DNA from: Atherinomorus stipes
Lineage: Eukaryota; Chordata; Actinopteri; Atheriniformes; Atherinidae
Assembly: GCA_023101725.1 (NCBI GenBank)
Contig: JALJCO010010567.1
Coordinates: forward strand, 97,001 to 161,000
Length of the DNA: 64,000 nt
Reading direction: 5' to 3'
Position numbers and translations under genes: made by a program. The notes below the pieces were generated by a model. The model did no database searches. It saw nothing but the letters and a program-made list of their open reading frames with translations, and was not told the DNA's origin. Shown here piece by piece: positions 54,402 to 64,000 of the stretch (positions are counted from its first letter, which is position 1; each line of letters opens with the position of its first letter).

Positions 54402-55037
54402 GGCCCCAGTTACATTTTTAATTCGGAATTAATTATTCTGAATTAAATTATTTGGAATTAAATCATTCTCTTTCATTTTTACATGGAAATAATGATTCTG
54501 AGTTAAGGTTTACATGGAAAGCACATTTATCAAATTCTGTTTTGGATCTGGGGGTAGGGAAGGCTTCTGATTAGACGGGAGGCGGACGTGACGTATTTCC
54601 CTCCGTTTCCAGCAAACAGAAGCCGGTTCCTGCTCCTTCTTGTTTCGGCTACGACATTACAACCACATGATAACACGGATTTTCTCCGTATTTTGATTGC
54701 ACTTTGTAGCAGCAGCTCAACACGAACACACTCCTTCATTTCTGCTGGCTGGCACGAGTCCAGCGCTTGTTTCACGTGTGCTTCAACAAGCACCAATACA
54801 ACAGGACAAGAGAAGGAGCATGCTCAGGTCGACAGGAGCGAAGTCAGAGTGGAAGAAAAGGTTACATGTGGGAGGAATGATCTTATTCAGAATTAAAAGA
54901 GGAATAAACCAACCACTTAATTCGGAATGAAGTTTTATTTGGAATTATCTTTTTCACTTGGAGTTAAGGGTTTACATGGTCATCTTAAAGCAGAGTTAAC
55001 TTTTATTCGGAATTAAAACTCTCATGTAAACGGGGTC
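54402..55037. mobile_element. MITE with GGCCCCGTTTACAT-type ends and AATTC(C/G)GAATTA sub-repeats
   Basis: The left end GGCCCCAGTTACATTTTTAA and right end CTCATGTAAACGGGGTC are inverted. AATTCGGAATTAA-like motifs are clustered in both 150-bp termini. AGT flanks both ends. This is a common teleost MITE class. The interior contains no coding sequence. Confidence 0.75.
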
Positions 55038-55045
55038 AGTGCTAC

Positions 55046-56179
55046 TTTAACAGGACACTACACAATCTGTGGAATGTCCACATGGACGTTGTCTTGATTT
55101 TCTGGTTTATGAAATTATAAATGATGTAAAAAGCTGCACTGAAACTCATCATCACCTGAAAACCTGCTGCTCATGACAACAACTGTAAACAACTGCATCA
55201 TCATACAAAGAGTTATCTAGTAAATTATAGAGTCAAAGTTGGAGATCTGTCCTGCAGGTCACGTTTCAATGGGCCTACAATGTTCGGTACTATATTACAC
55301 CACATTAAAACTGCTGTTGTGATGATCTGCAGAGCTGAACATGGAGCATCAGGCCAAACATGAGCTACTGTAAAACTACAAGGCTCAAACAGTTCATGCA
55401 GCTGATGTTTATTGGGGCTTTCAGAGTTTTTTTCCTATTCCTCCTCAGAATAAATGCTAAAGGTAGTTTTTACACTGACACTGAGCTCTGGAACTTCACA
55501 AAGTCAATCCGTTTATTCCCCCTTACTTCCCTTACATCCAGCTGTTACATAACTGGTCTTAATGAAACAGGGAAAAAGTGCAATAACTGAGTGAGGGTCC
55601 AGCCTCGTCCGTGACCCTGGATTTAGTAAAGCAGGTATGTAAAATGAGTAATAGCTAAATGAATAAAAAGATCATGTAGTTCGGTTCACTGAATTCATCC
55701 ATGATTCATAAAAGCACCAGTGGATCTAACGGTGCCTTGACTGGAGCTGTCTAACATCGGCTGTGTTTACATGAAACTGAGACCACAGTCACTCAGGATG
55801 CATGCGTGGACACATCTTAACGGCAGGTGTAAACTCACAGCTGAGCAGCTGCGATTGGTTCAGCGGTGGTTGGTGATAATTGCTGGTTTGGTGAAGTAAA
55901 ACCAGGATGATGCAGAGTTCAGCAGCTGCATGCTCCTACTAGCTCCGATCAAGGAAACAACACACACATCTGGTTGTAGCTACGCTGACCACACTCAGCT
56001 CCTTGTTCCTGTCCCACCAGGGAACTCCGGCCCAGACAAATAAAGAGAAATCAGAAATTATTGTCTTATAACCAGATATGAGCATCTAGAAATTCTTTCA
56101 GTCAACAGGTGTCATTCTGGATTCTGAGCTCCATTTTAACCAAACCTGCATTTTACTCCCTGAAGACTCTGGGCTGACG
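55046..56179. other. Intronic sequence, nothing recognised
   Basis: Unique-looking. No element ends identified. Confidence 0.45.
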
Positions 56180-56262
56180 TAAGGCTGGGCGATTATAGAA
56201 AAAATCATTATCACGATTATTTTGGTCAATATTGAAATCACGATTATACAAACGATTTTTTT
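56180..56262 (+). mobile_element. Left-end fragment of a hAT-like GGCTGGGCGAT element
   Basis: TAAGGCTGGGCGATTATAGA followed by AT(C/T)ACGATTAT repeats is the left terminus of the teleost TAGGGCTGGGCGAT family. No complementary end was found downstream. Confidence 0.6.
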
Positions 56263-56829
56263 TTTTTGGTTGCATGATGTCTTTATTTAGCATTTCTCTC
56301 TCTGTCAAAACACTTTCCTGATATTTTATGCAAGATGTTTAAAATTAACATAGGCTACAAATGTGTACCGTACAGCTGTTTTGACGTTATTTTCATCAGA
56401 GTCCAGCCCTTTTACTCCACATACTCTCTCTAGGAACCGTACCGTTATATTCTTATCACATTTTTCTCTGTTGGGGCGTCTTTTTCCTTCACCCGGTCCA
56501 TCCGAAGTAAAGTTTGCGTTGCTTTGTGATGCTTGCCCCGTGAACGTGCCTACAGACAAGTCTACTTCTCCTGCTTGACCCTTGCGAGAAAAAAGCAGGT
56601 GATGAAAAGAAGTTAAAATGAGCAAATTTTCTCCCACCCGACTATGATTAAAAATTTGTTTGAAGATAATTTAAGAAGGGTTGTGTATGTAAAATACCAT
56701 GTTATGCCTCCTTTAAAACTAATCTTTTACTGGCAGATTAGCAATGTTATGTAGCTTTATGCTAACATCAGGCTAATAGCTTTACATAACATCGCTAGTT
56801 GCATGAGCACAGGGATAAAATCTCTTGTA

Positions 56830-57718
56830 CACACTCAAAAATAGAGGTACCAGTTTGTACTTAAAAGGGTACAAAGCTTGTCGCTGGGGGTGTTCCTTTT
56901 TGGAAGACATTTCTGTACCCTTCGGTCCTGGTTCATTTTTGTACCTTATCAAGCTGTATGAGTTAATAAAGTACAATTAAACCAATTAAAAATTATGAAT
57001 AAAAGTCAATTAAATAGAGATTAAGACAATCAAAGATGTTAATAATAAATGAATAATTATTATACAAATACTAGGCCAAACACATAATATAATTTTACAT
57101 ATAATTATTACTATGATTACTATGATTATTATGAAAATCATAATATAATAACTATAATTATTCCATGGTTTAGAAGTACTGCTAATTATAGTTATTGTAC
57201 AAGCTACACACAATCTTGCAGGTACCCTTAGGGTTGAAATGGTACAAATTTGTACTTTATATTACTTCCCAGCCAGCATTTCCATGTGGCGCCCATATAG
57301 GTTCAATTTTGGCTGCATATGAAGGACCCAAGTGGGATTGTCCACGGTTTATGTTGGCCCCACCTGTGTTTTCTCATGTGGGTTTCCACATATGGGGCCC
57401 ATGTAACTTAAACTATGAGATCTGCAAATTTGCCCATATCAAGCCCATGCCTATAGGCTATATGGGCAAACACAGGTGGGGCCACCATGGAAACCGTGGA
57501 AAATCCCACTTGGGTTCCTCATATGCAGCCAGAATTTAGCCCATATGGGCTCCACATGGAAATACTGGCTGGGACCAAATTTGGACCCCTTATCAAAGTT
57601 TAAAGGTACACGTCTGGCCTCATAAAGACCAATATTGTACTTTTGAGAGAACAATTGTAAAAAAATGTACCTACAGGTACAGAAATGTTCCTCTCTTGTA
57701 CCTCTATTTTTGAGAGTG
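56830..57718. mobile_element. TA-flanked element with CACACTCAAAAATAGAGG ends
   Basis: CACACTCAAAAATAGAGGTA at the left and CCTCTATTTTTGAGAGTG at the right are inverted. TA dinucleotides at 56828-56829 and 57719-57720 flank them. GGTACA/TGTACC motifs recur through both halves. A palindromic MITE (57268-57573) is nested in the right half. No transposase. Confidence 0.75.
57268..57573. mobile_element. Foldback MITE with CCCAGCCAGCATTTCCATGT ends
   Basis: The left half (CCCAGCCAGCATTTCCATGT, GGCCCCACCTGTGTTT) is the reverse complement of the right half (AAACACAGGTGGGGCC, ACATGGAAATACTGGCTGGG) for most of its length, with a roughly 80-base centre. Nested within 56830-57718. Confidence 0.85.
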
Positions 57719-57720
57719 TA

Positions 57721-59780
57721 GAAATGTGTAGCCACATGGACATATTTTAAAAGGTGAATATTTAGGAAACTTTGAAATTTACAACAAACTGATTTGGGGA
57801 TACATCCATGCAGGATTGGAAAGACTTTTCATCTGTCTATCATCTGAGGTGGCAGCTGGGGTGTCCAGTCAGATTTCAGAGGCAGCCAGTGGCACCTTGG
57901 CCACCCTGCTAGCTCACGCATCTGTTTTCTGGTCCCTGTGACTGACTCTAAGGCCCTGAATGACCTAAATAAAGATCACAGTTCATCAAATAGAGCAGAA
58001 GACCTCAGCCTTGTTTTGTTGCCAGTCGGTTTTCTCTTTTACATTAAATGTTTTAACATGTAAAAAAAAAAAATCAGACATATTTTAAACATGAAGGCAA
58101 GGAAATCTATTCTATTAGACCTCAAAAGTAAAATTATGAGTTGAGCTTGAATAAGAAAGGGCTTTTTAAATTTAAAATTCTCTTTTAAGTGTTAGAAACA
58201 GCTTCTAATGAGAATACATTCAACCACTAAGACTTTCAAACATTATTGATGATGACACTTTGGTTAGCAGTCAATACATGCATTTGAAAATGGGTTCCAA
58301 TAGTTTGTTTATCTTCCTAGTTTAACTCGGAGTTATCCAGATAAAAACTAAGCAAACAATGATTAAATCATTGACTCTTTCTAACAGTGACAGTGGTACA
58401 ACAACTGCGTTTGAGGGAGCGTTTCTCATTCCAAAGCAATTGACTGTGATCAATAATGCATTGGTCGTAGTTATCAGCTAGCTGCTGTTAGGATGGGACT
58501 GTTCCAGATGGAGGGTTACAGAGTGAAAAATATGCTGAATAATTCCAACAAGCGCTAAAGTTTGATCTGATGAAGCGAAAATCAAAGACAAGTAGGGAAT
58601 AATAAGGAGCGCAGGGTGATGAAGTGATGAGCAACACACACCCAGAAGGAAAACAGCCACTTCATTTCCTCAGGTTCAGGTAATTCTGAGTAAACAGAAG
58701 CAGATGTTCAAAAGGAATCAGCATGCTGACGTCTTCATCGTTAAGATGCAAAATGGTGCCTATGTGTGTGTGTGTTTGCATTGTTTGAGGGAAGTGTAAT
58801 AGATTCATGAGTTTAAGGAGGTAGAGTGGGTACAACTCTCTTTTGTTGCTGCTTTAAATGCAGCAAAAAAAAAAAAAAAAAAAAAAGACGTGAGAACCAT
58901 TACTGAACTTACAAAACATATTAAAATTCTCCTTATTACTTAATTTAATTGGGTGATTAGGGAGAGGTCTGTCTGGAGAATTTATGTATTTCTTTTTAAG
59001 CTCATTATAGTAAATCTTTGAGCGTTAGGCTGATGCATGTTTACTTAAACTGTGAGAGGGAGAATTTCCTTCAGTATCCAGCTAATCCCCTTGAACATAA
59101 AACAAAGGAATTTATGATCAAATAGAAAGATATGGAAAATTAAATGGATAAAGAGTCAACTAGCCCCAAAACATCATAGTGTGAGTGAATCATAGTGAGC
59201 CATCAAAACACAAAACAAATACAGCACACAGAAGATCTTTCCTAAATTCAACAAGAAATTGCAAGCCCAAACAGCCAGGTTGTAGTTGCAACGGCAGAAA
59301 AACAACCCCAGCTGTTTGGTAGCCAGACTCGCTGCTGATCTGTCAGTGACCAGCAGCCTGAACCATGTCCATGTATTATTGTAGAGGAGTTTTATAACTG
59401 ACAGCTAACATTAGCCACGTTAGCAAGCAAGCTAGCTTACAGATCCAGGAGAAAAGTTGCTGTTTCCGCATTTTGATGATGTGGAAAATGTTTGTGGGTC
59501 CATCTACTGTAGGCTTCATTTAAATTTACTCTAGTTTTGGCTCTTCTCAGGTCACTCCTCTTCTGAGACAGATAACAATTATCTCCTGGGCTATGAAACA
59601 GCTGCTGGACATGTCAACTCCACTAGTTTTCCCAGTGCCAGCCTAACTGTACCCAACATGCTACTGCAACATAGAGACCGTATTTGACACGTGCAGATAG
59701 TTATTAGATGTATGGTAGCATTTTTTTTTTAACTTAGCTGAAAATCAAAGTAATTATATGGTGGCCTGCAAGTGCAAATG
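57721..59780. other. Intronic sequence, little recognised; poly-A at 58866-58887
   Basis: A CAGCTGGGGTGTCCAGTCAG stretch at 57850-57915 is shared in pieces with 31095-31145. Otherwise unique. Confidence 0.5.
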
Positions 59781-59784
59781 CACT

Positions 59785-60108
59785 TCTTATACAAAAACAA
59801 CTGAAGGAAAAAAATGTGCAAAAACTACAATTGCAAGAAGAAAACACTGCAAAAAATTAAATCTACTGCAACAAGAAAATGATAAGAAAATGAAAACAAC
59901 TGCAGCAAGAAAATGATGCAAAAACTTAAACGACTGGACAAGAAAATGCAGATAAAAAAAACTACTGCAGCAAGAAAATGCTGCAAAAACTAAAACTACT
60001 GAAACAAGAAAATGATGCAAAGACGAAAACTCCGCAACAAAAAAATAACGCAAAAACGAAAACTACTGCAATGAAAAAATGCAGCATAAACAAAAACAAC
60101 CTATTTTT
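59785..60108 (+). repeat. ~34-bp A-rich minisatellite
   Basis: Units of CTGCAACAAGAAAATGATGC-AAAAACTAAAACTA recur about nine times with substitutions and small length changes. Confidence 0.85.
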
Positions 60109-60774
60109 TCTTTTTGCAGTTGTACTTGGTAAGCTTTTAATAAAAATGCTCCATATTCAGCCTTTGAGGAAATAGTCCGATCCTCATCTGTTCTAATTAC
60201 ACATGTACAGAAATGCCCCTAAGCAATGGCGGACGGTCTACATGTGGCGTTTGCCCAGACTAGTCTATGTGAGTTGGGCCGGCTTTGATGAGCATATGAA
60301 TCCTAACCTAACCTGAATCCAATCCTATTCTGTCCTTTCGTCCCAGTCCAGCCCTGGTAACATAATGCAGCAACCAATACACAAAAAGTGATTTGCATGA
60401 TGCGCAAGTTTCATATTCACCAAAGCTGTTCTGGCTTTAAGTACGATGCCAACAATATGTTTGCTGGGCCTGCTGATACAATTTGGTAAAAATGTGCATA
60501 TTTCAGGCAGAGCTGTGAATAGTGATTAATCATGATTAATTCAGTTGTAAGCCATCATTCATCTGATTAAAATTTGTAATCATTTGACAGCCCTAATAAA
60601 AACATGATTTTGATGAGTATGATTAAATGTGCTCAGTTTTATTTATAATCTGGATTATTGTCTCTGAAAATGTGTGATGGAAACACTGAATGGCTGCTAA
60701 CTTTAGGATCTACGAGCGGATCAAAAAAGTTCATTTAGGGTCATGCACATGACACTGAGCCGCATGAATCAATG
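60109..60774. other. Intronic sequence, nothing recognised
   Basis: A short TAATCATGATTAATT-like stretch at about 60527 may be part of a decayed hAT end. Too weak to call. Confidence 0.4.
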
Positions 60775-61199
60775 CACTGCAAAAACTCAAATCTTAGTAA
60801 GTATATTTTTCTCATCTCTAGACCAAATATCTCATCAAACTCAAAATAAGCGTCTCATTTCAAGAAATCTTATCAAATATTGCTTGTCCCATTGGCAGAA
60901 TATTTTTGCTTATTGCAAGCAAAAAAAACAATCTTTTTTTTTTTTTTTTTTTTACTGAATTTAAGAGTGGCCAAGATTTTTTTGCTTGTAATAAGCAAAA
61001 AAAAAAAAAAAAAAAACTGCCAATAAAACAAGCAAATTTTTCTTGATAAGATTTCTTGAAATAAGATGCATTGCCTCAAAACAAGATCTTATATCTCACT
61101 GAAATGTTTCTCTTTAAGTAATTTTGTCTTATTTTGAGTTTGATGAGATATTTGGTCGAGAGATGAGAAAAATATACTTGCTAAGATTTGAGTGCAGTG
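60775..61199. mobile_element. MITE family C1, complete copy (425 bp)
   Basis: It begins CACTGCAAAAACTCAAATCT and ends AGATTTGAGTGCAGTG. The two halves are inverted for about 150 bp (AAATAAGATGCATTGCCTCA, CTTATTTTGAGTTTGATGAG), with poly-T and poly-A runs at the centre. No clear target duplication. It defines the family used to recognise the split copy at 7886/9784. Confidence 0.85.
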
Positions 61200-62449
61200 T
61201 GAAAACCTGCACTACCTGGTTAAAAATCAAACATATCCTGTCCAAATCAGCAGCGGTCTCTGACCTGCTGGAAGGCCATGAAAGGTGGGCGTGCATTTCA
61301 GCTTTTTTTTTTATCAAACAGTTGGTTGTTTGTGTCCAACAAATAATTAAAACATGCAGCAAAAAGTATTTAAAATTTTGTGACTGTAATTGATGGAAGT
61401 TTGGCCAATGACTCCTGTTTACATTAGAAACATTATAAACTGGAATTTATTGTTTTCTTTTTTCTTGAATCCCTCTTATGTTTGAATATAACTTCTTTTT
61501 TTTCAAGACTTTCCACCAACAAGCAAAAATACAATGACTGTGATCCTGTGTAACGACCACAATTTTCCACATGAACCTCACCAGAGGCACGACTGCCTGT
61601 TTGGTATCAAAATATTTCAAGCTTGTGTCTGATTAATTTGATGAGAATGAAGCATCAAAGCATGAAATCTTCCAATCAGATGCCTGTAGATGTTCTGGGT
61701 CGGGGTGGTCACAGAGTTGACTTGGTTTTGCTGAATGCAGCGCCACACAACCGTTTCTCCAGCCATTCTTCACCCCCTACTGGATGTTTGGACAGGGTGT
61801 CAAAGATGACATGACACGGGTCAGTGAATATAGCAAAAAAAAAGCCAAAGACAGTAAACAAGAGAAGAAAGTTCATCTTTTTCAGGTCAGTTTAATGTTG
61901 ATTCCTCCCCTCTTCAGTCAGAAGGGTAACCATGGGGATGCCAGTATAGACCAGCACTTACTAAACTTCCAGGACTTCAGTTCTTAAGGAATTGAATGTA
62001 TCAAATATTGTGATTTATGTTTGTTAATTTTTTAGTTGCTTCCCCTCGGTGGCTTCGACACAAAGACGGGGAAACTCTGCTGTGGTAGAAAGCCATGAGC
62101 AACATGAGATGGATGTTCCTCTTAACTGCAAGCACTTGTTTAAAGACATTCTCACTTAAAATTCAGACATAATTCTCCAATCACTGGCTGGAGTTCATGT
62201 GGGAAAGCTGCTTGTGCTGCAAGGAATATTTGATAAGGAGTTATGTTTTTTGTCATAACAATAAAGGTCATTAAAGGCCATAATCACCTACATAAAAATT
62301 GCATTCAATGGGAAGACAAAGGAACAACTATCCAGGGAATTGTAGAAAAAGACTTCAGACAGAACACGTAGGTGTCCTCAATGTGGAGCTGTGGAGCTGT
62401 TGATCCTCGTCAGCATGTTGGAGGGAGTGTGGAAGTTTTCCTGTCCAGA
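61200..62449. other. Intronic sequence, nothing recognised
   Basis: No element termini or coding similarity found. Confidence 0.45.
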
Positions 62450-62460
62450 CTGTATGGCCG

Positions 62461-63020
62461 TGTCTCAAAGACAGGCCATACAGAACAATGAAGTGTGTTT
62501 GAGCACTTCAAACACAGTTTTTTAGTGTGTAGTGTGTTCATGCTGTCATTTAGGCCAAAATTCAGTGCTCTGAAAGTACCAGGATGTTGCCCTGATAACG
62601 GCCAAAAATGAAGTGAAAAACGAAGCACACTCCTCGCACTAAACAGACGTCATCTTACTGACGTAGCCTAAACAGGAGAACATCTTACTTCCCTGATGCG
62701 CGTTCATGTGAGTTAATCACACTACGGAAGCTGCAGCAGACCAAACCAGACAAGGTCGCGTGTTCTTTCTTTCTTTGTTTTAAATCAATATCCAACCCAT
62801 CTTGTGTTTGTCCACAGCTCAGTCACTCTTTGCACAATGTAAACATCGAATTTCTTCTTCTACGCTTGCATTATCGGCAGAATAGCCGCTGAATGCCGCT
62901 GCTTCCGTAGTGTCATGAACTCGCATGAATGCGCAATCAGAAGCGCGATGTTCTACTGTTTAGGCGATAAACAGTATGGAGGAATATTGACAGGCCGGAT
63001 CTCCGGCTGCATTTGAGACA
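62461..63020. mobile_element. Element with TGTCTCAAA ends (R5, complete)
   Basis: TGTCTCAAAGACAGGCC at the left and GGCTGCATTTGAGACA at the right are inverted. The interior from 62667 to 62925 matches 51134-51405. The left terminus lies in a palindrome that includes flanking DNA (62450-62484). Possibly hAT-like. Confidence 0.6.
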
Positions 63021-63049
63021 TCAAGAGCCAATTCCGATTCCTTTCTTAA

Positions 63050-63956
63050 CCCTCAATCTTAGTAGCCCTTAAAACCAAGTGTTAAGGGCTATTTTGTGAC
63101 TTAGAAATGGGACACCCCTTAAATGCAGATATATCTTCAAACTGCGGGGGGCAGCATTATATCTAAGGGGCGTTCAGTTTGTCAATTCAGAAAAAGAAGA
63201 AGAAGCATTTATTTTATTAACATTTATTTGCACTGTTAACCCTGTTTGTTTAATCATCAGCCACAAACATAGCTATCATTGACGGCTCCATCAGGTCTGT
63301 GATCTTGAACTTGTGCACGATCTGTCAGTTATTCCTTCTGTTAGAGATATTAAGAGAATAGTCTGTAGTAATACCACCACCATGGACATATTCAGCTGTC
63401 ACCGCATACCACGGCTTATTGAAAGGTAAACACCAGTTAAAACTATAGTTAAATAACTCTGAGGCTACGGGAGATGACATCAGCCTGGTCGTCTTATGCC
63501 ATTATTGGCTCAAGCATGTTATACAGGCTGCTATCTGGATAAAACAACGACATTAGCATCGAGAAAAATTACCATTTTGTAATGTTAACTAACTTAAACG
63601 ATAGCAACATGGCTTCACCGCACCAGCCGCTATTGACAAAAGATCGTAAAATAAAAATAAATATTATGCAACAATGAGGTAACTAATCCATAACATGGGC
63701 CTAAACTAAGATAATAAAATGGTTTTCCTAATATTTATTTCTCCATTAACAATGAAAATACTTAAGATTTGTAGCTCGCCTTCTTCGCTGCTTGCATTCT
63801 GGGTCGTTCCTACTCACAAGGTGGTGTTGGAAAATCTCAGTATTGAGGATATTCAGCTTCAAACTTTCCTCAACTTAACTTTCTGAGAATCGGGACAGCA
63901 CTTGCACTTTGTGGGAGTGCTGTCACTCCCACAAAGTGCATTTTTGAGATTGAGGG
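63050..63956. mobile_element. piggyBac-like element, TTAA-CCCTCAATC ends
   Basis: TTAA at 63046-63049 and 63957-63960 directly flank CCCTCAATCTTAG and GAGATTGAGGG. The CCC start after TTAA is the piggyBac signature. Each end has a sub-terminal hairpin: TAGCCCTTAA...TTAAGGGCTA on the left, and 63904-63939 on the right. The 0.9-kb interior lacks a transposase frame, so it is non-autonomous. Confidence 0.8.
63904..63939. repeat. Perfect 16-bp palindrome near the piggyBac-like right end
   Basis: GCACTTTGTGGGAGTG, loop CTGT, then the exact reverse complement. Confidence 0.9.
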
Positions 63957-64000
63957 TTAAGACCATAGACTGTATATAATTACTGGACGTAGCTTCCGGT

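Larger units (their letters stand above)
40848..64000 (-). other. Upstream intron of tmem132 (partial, at least 23 kb)
   Basis: No open frame on the minus strand between 40848 and the window edge resembles the N-terminal parts of a TMEM132 protein (signal peptide exon, long second exon). The sequence is best read as the 3' part of the preceding intron. This is inference from absence. Confidence 0.6.

Noticed and set aside
56326..56637. 103-codon minus-strand frame near a hAT left end
   Set aside because: It could be a hAT-associated ORF, but I recognise no domain and the element's other end is missing.

Overview
The window is vertebrate nuclear DNA, most likely from a ray-finned (teleost) fish. 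It is AT-rich and intron-like, with no bacterial-style gene packing. It is crowded with Tc1/mariner, hAT, TTAA-flanked (piggyBac/Kolobok-like) and IS3EU-like DNA transposons, an L2-type LINE relic, a tRNA-derived SINE, minisatellites and microsatellites.

The only host protein-coding sequence I can support is two consecutive internal exons of one minus-strand gene of the TMEM132 family (single-pass transmembrane proteins). The upstream exon lies at 40655-40847 and the downstream exon at about 13161-13304. They join in frame, in the order known for the family. The intron between them is about 27.3 kb. The rest of the window (1-13160 and 40848-64000) appears to be flanking intron of the same gene. 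No promoter, first or last exon, rRNA, tRNA gene or CRISPR array was found.

Layout. 1-13 kb: a dispersed repeat, a TTAA element hosting a hAT-like insertion with a perfect 8-bp target duplication, a first copy of an AGGGACT-ended TTAA family, a THAP-domain transposon remnant, a MITE split by later insertions, and a hAT relict hosting another TTAA element. 13-41 kb (large intron): an IS3EU-like element with a 6-bp duplication, two hAT elements with perfect 8-bp duplications, three copies of a small Tc1-like family, a second IS3EU-like relic, a composite region at 23.2-26.9 kb with suspicious base composition, two minisatellites, an L2-like reverse transcriptase pseudogene, and a second Tc1-like element at 39.05-39.68 kb. 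41-64 kb: an internally deleted Tc1 element with a transposase remnant, hAT elements (one carrying a SINE, one carrying a minisatellite, one carrying a 0.56-kb foldback), a three-layer nest at 49.5-51.1 kb, a TA-flanked element hosting a palindromic MITE, a 425-bp MITE, and a piggyBac-like element at the right edge.

The genes do not form an operon or pathway. The biology here is one long neuronal-type membrane-protein gene whose introns are an archive of layered transposition. Family names are from recognition of termini, target duplications and peptide motifs by eye; none was checked against a database.
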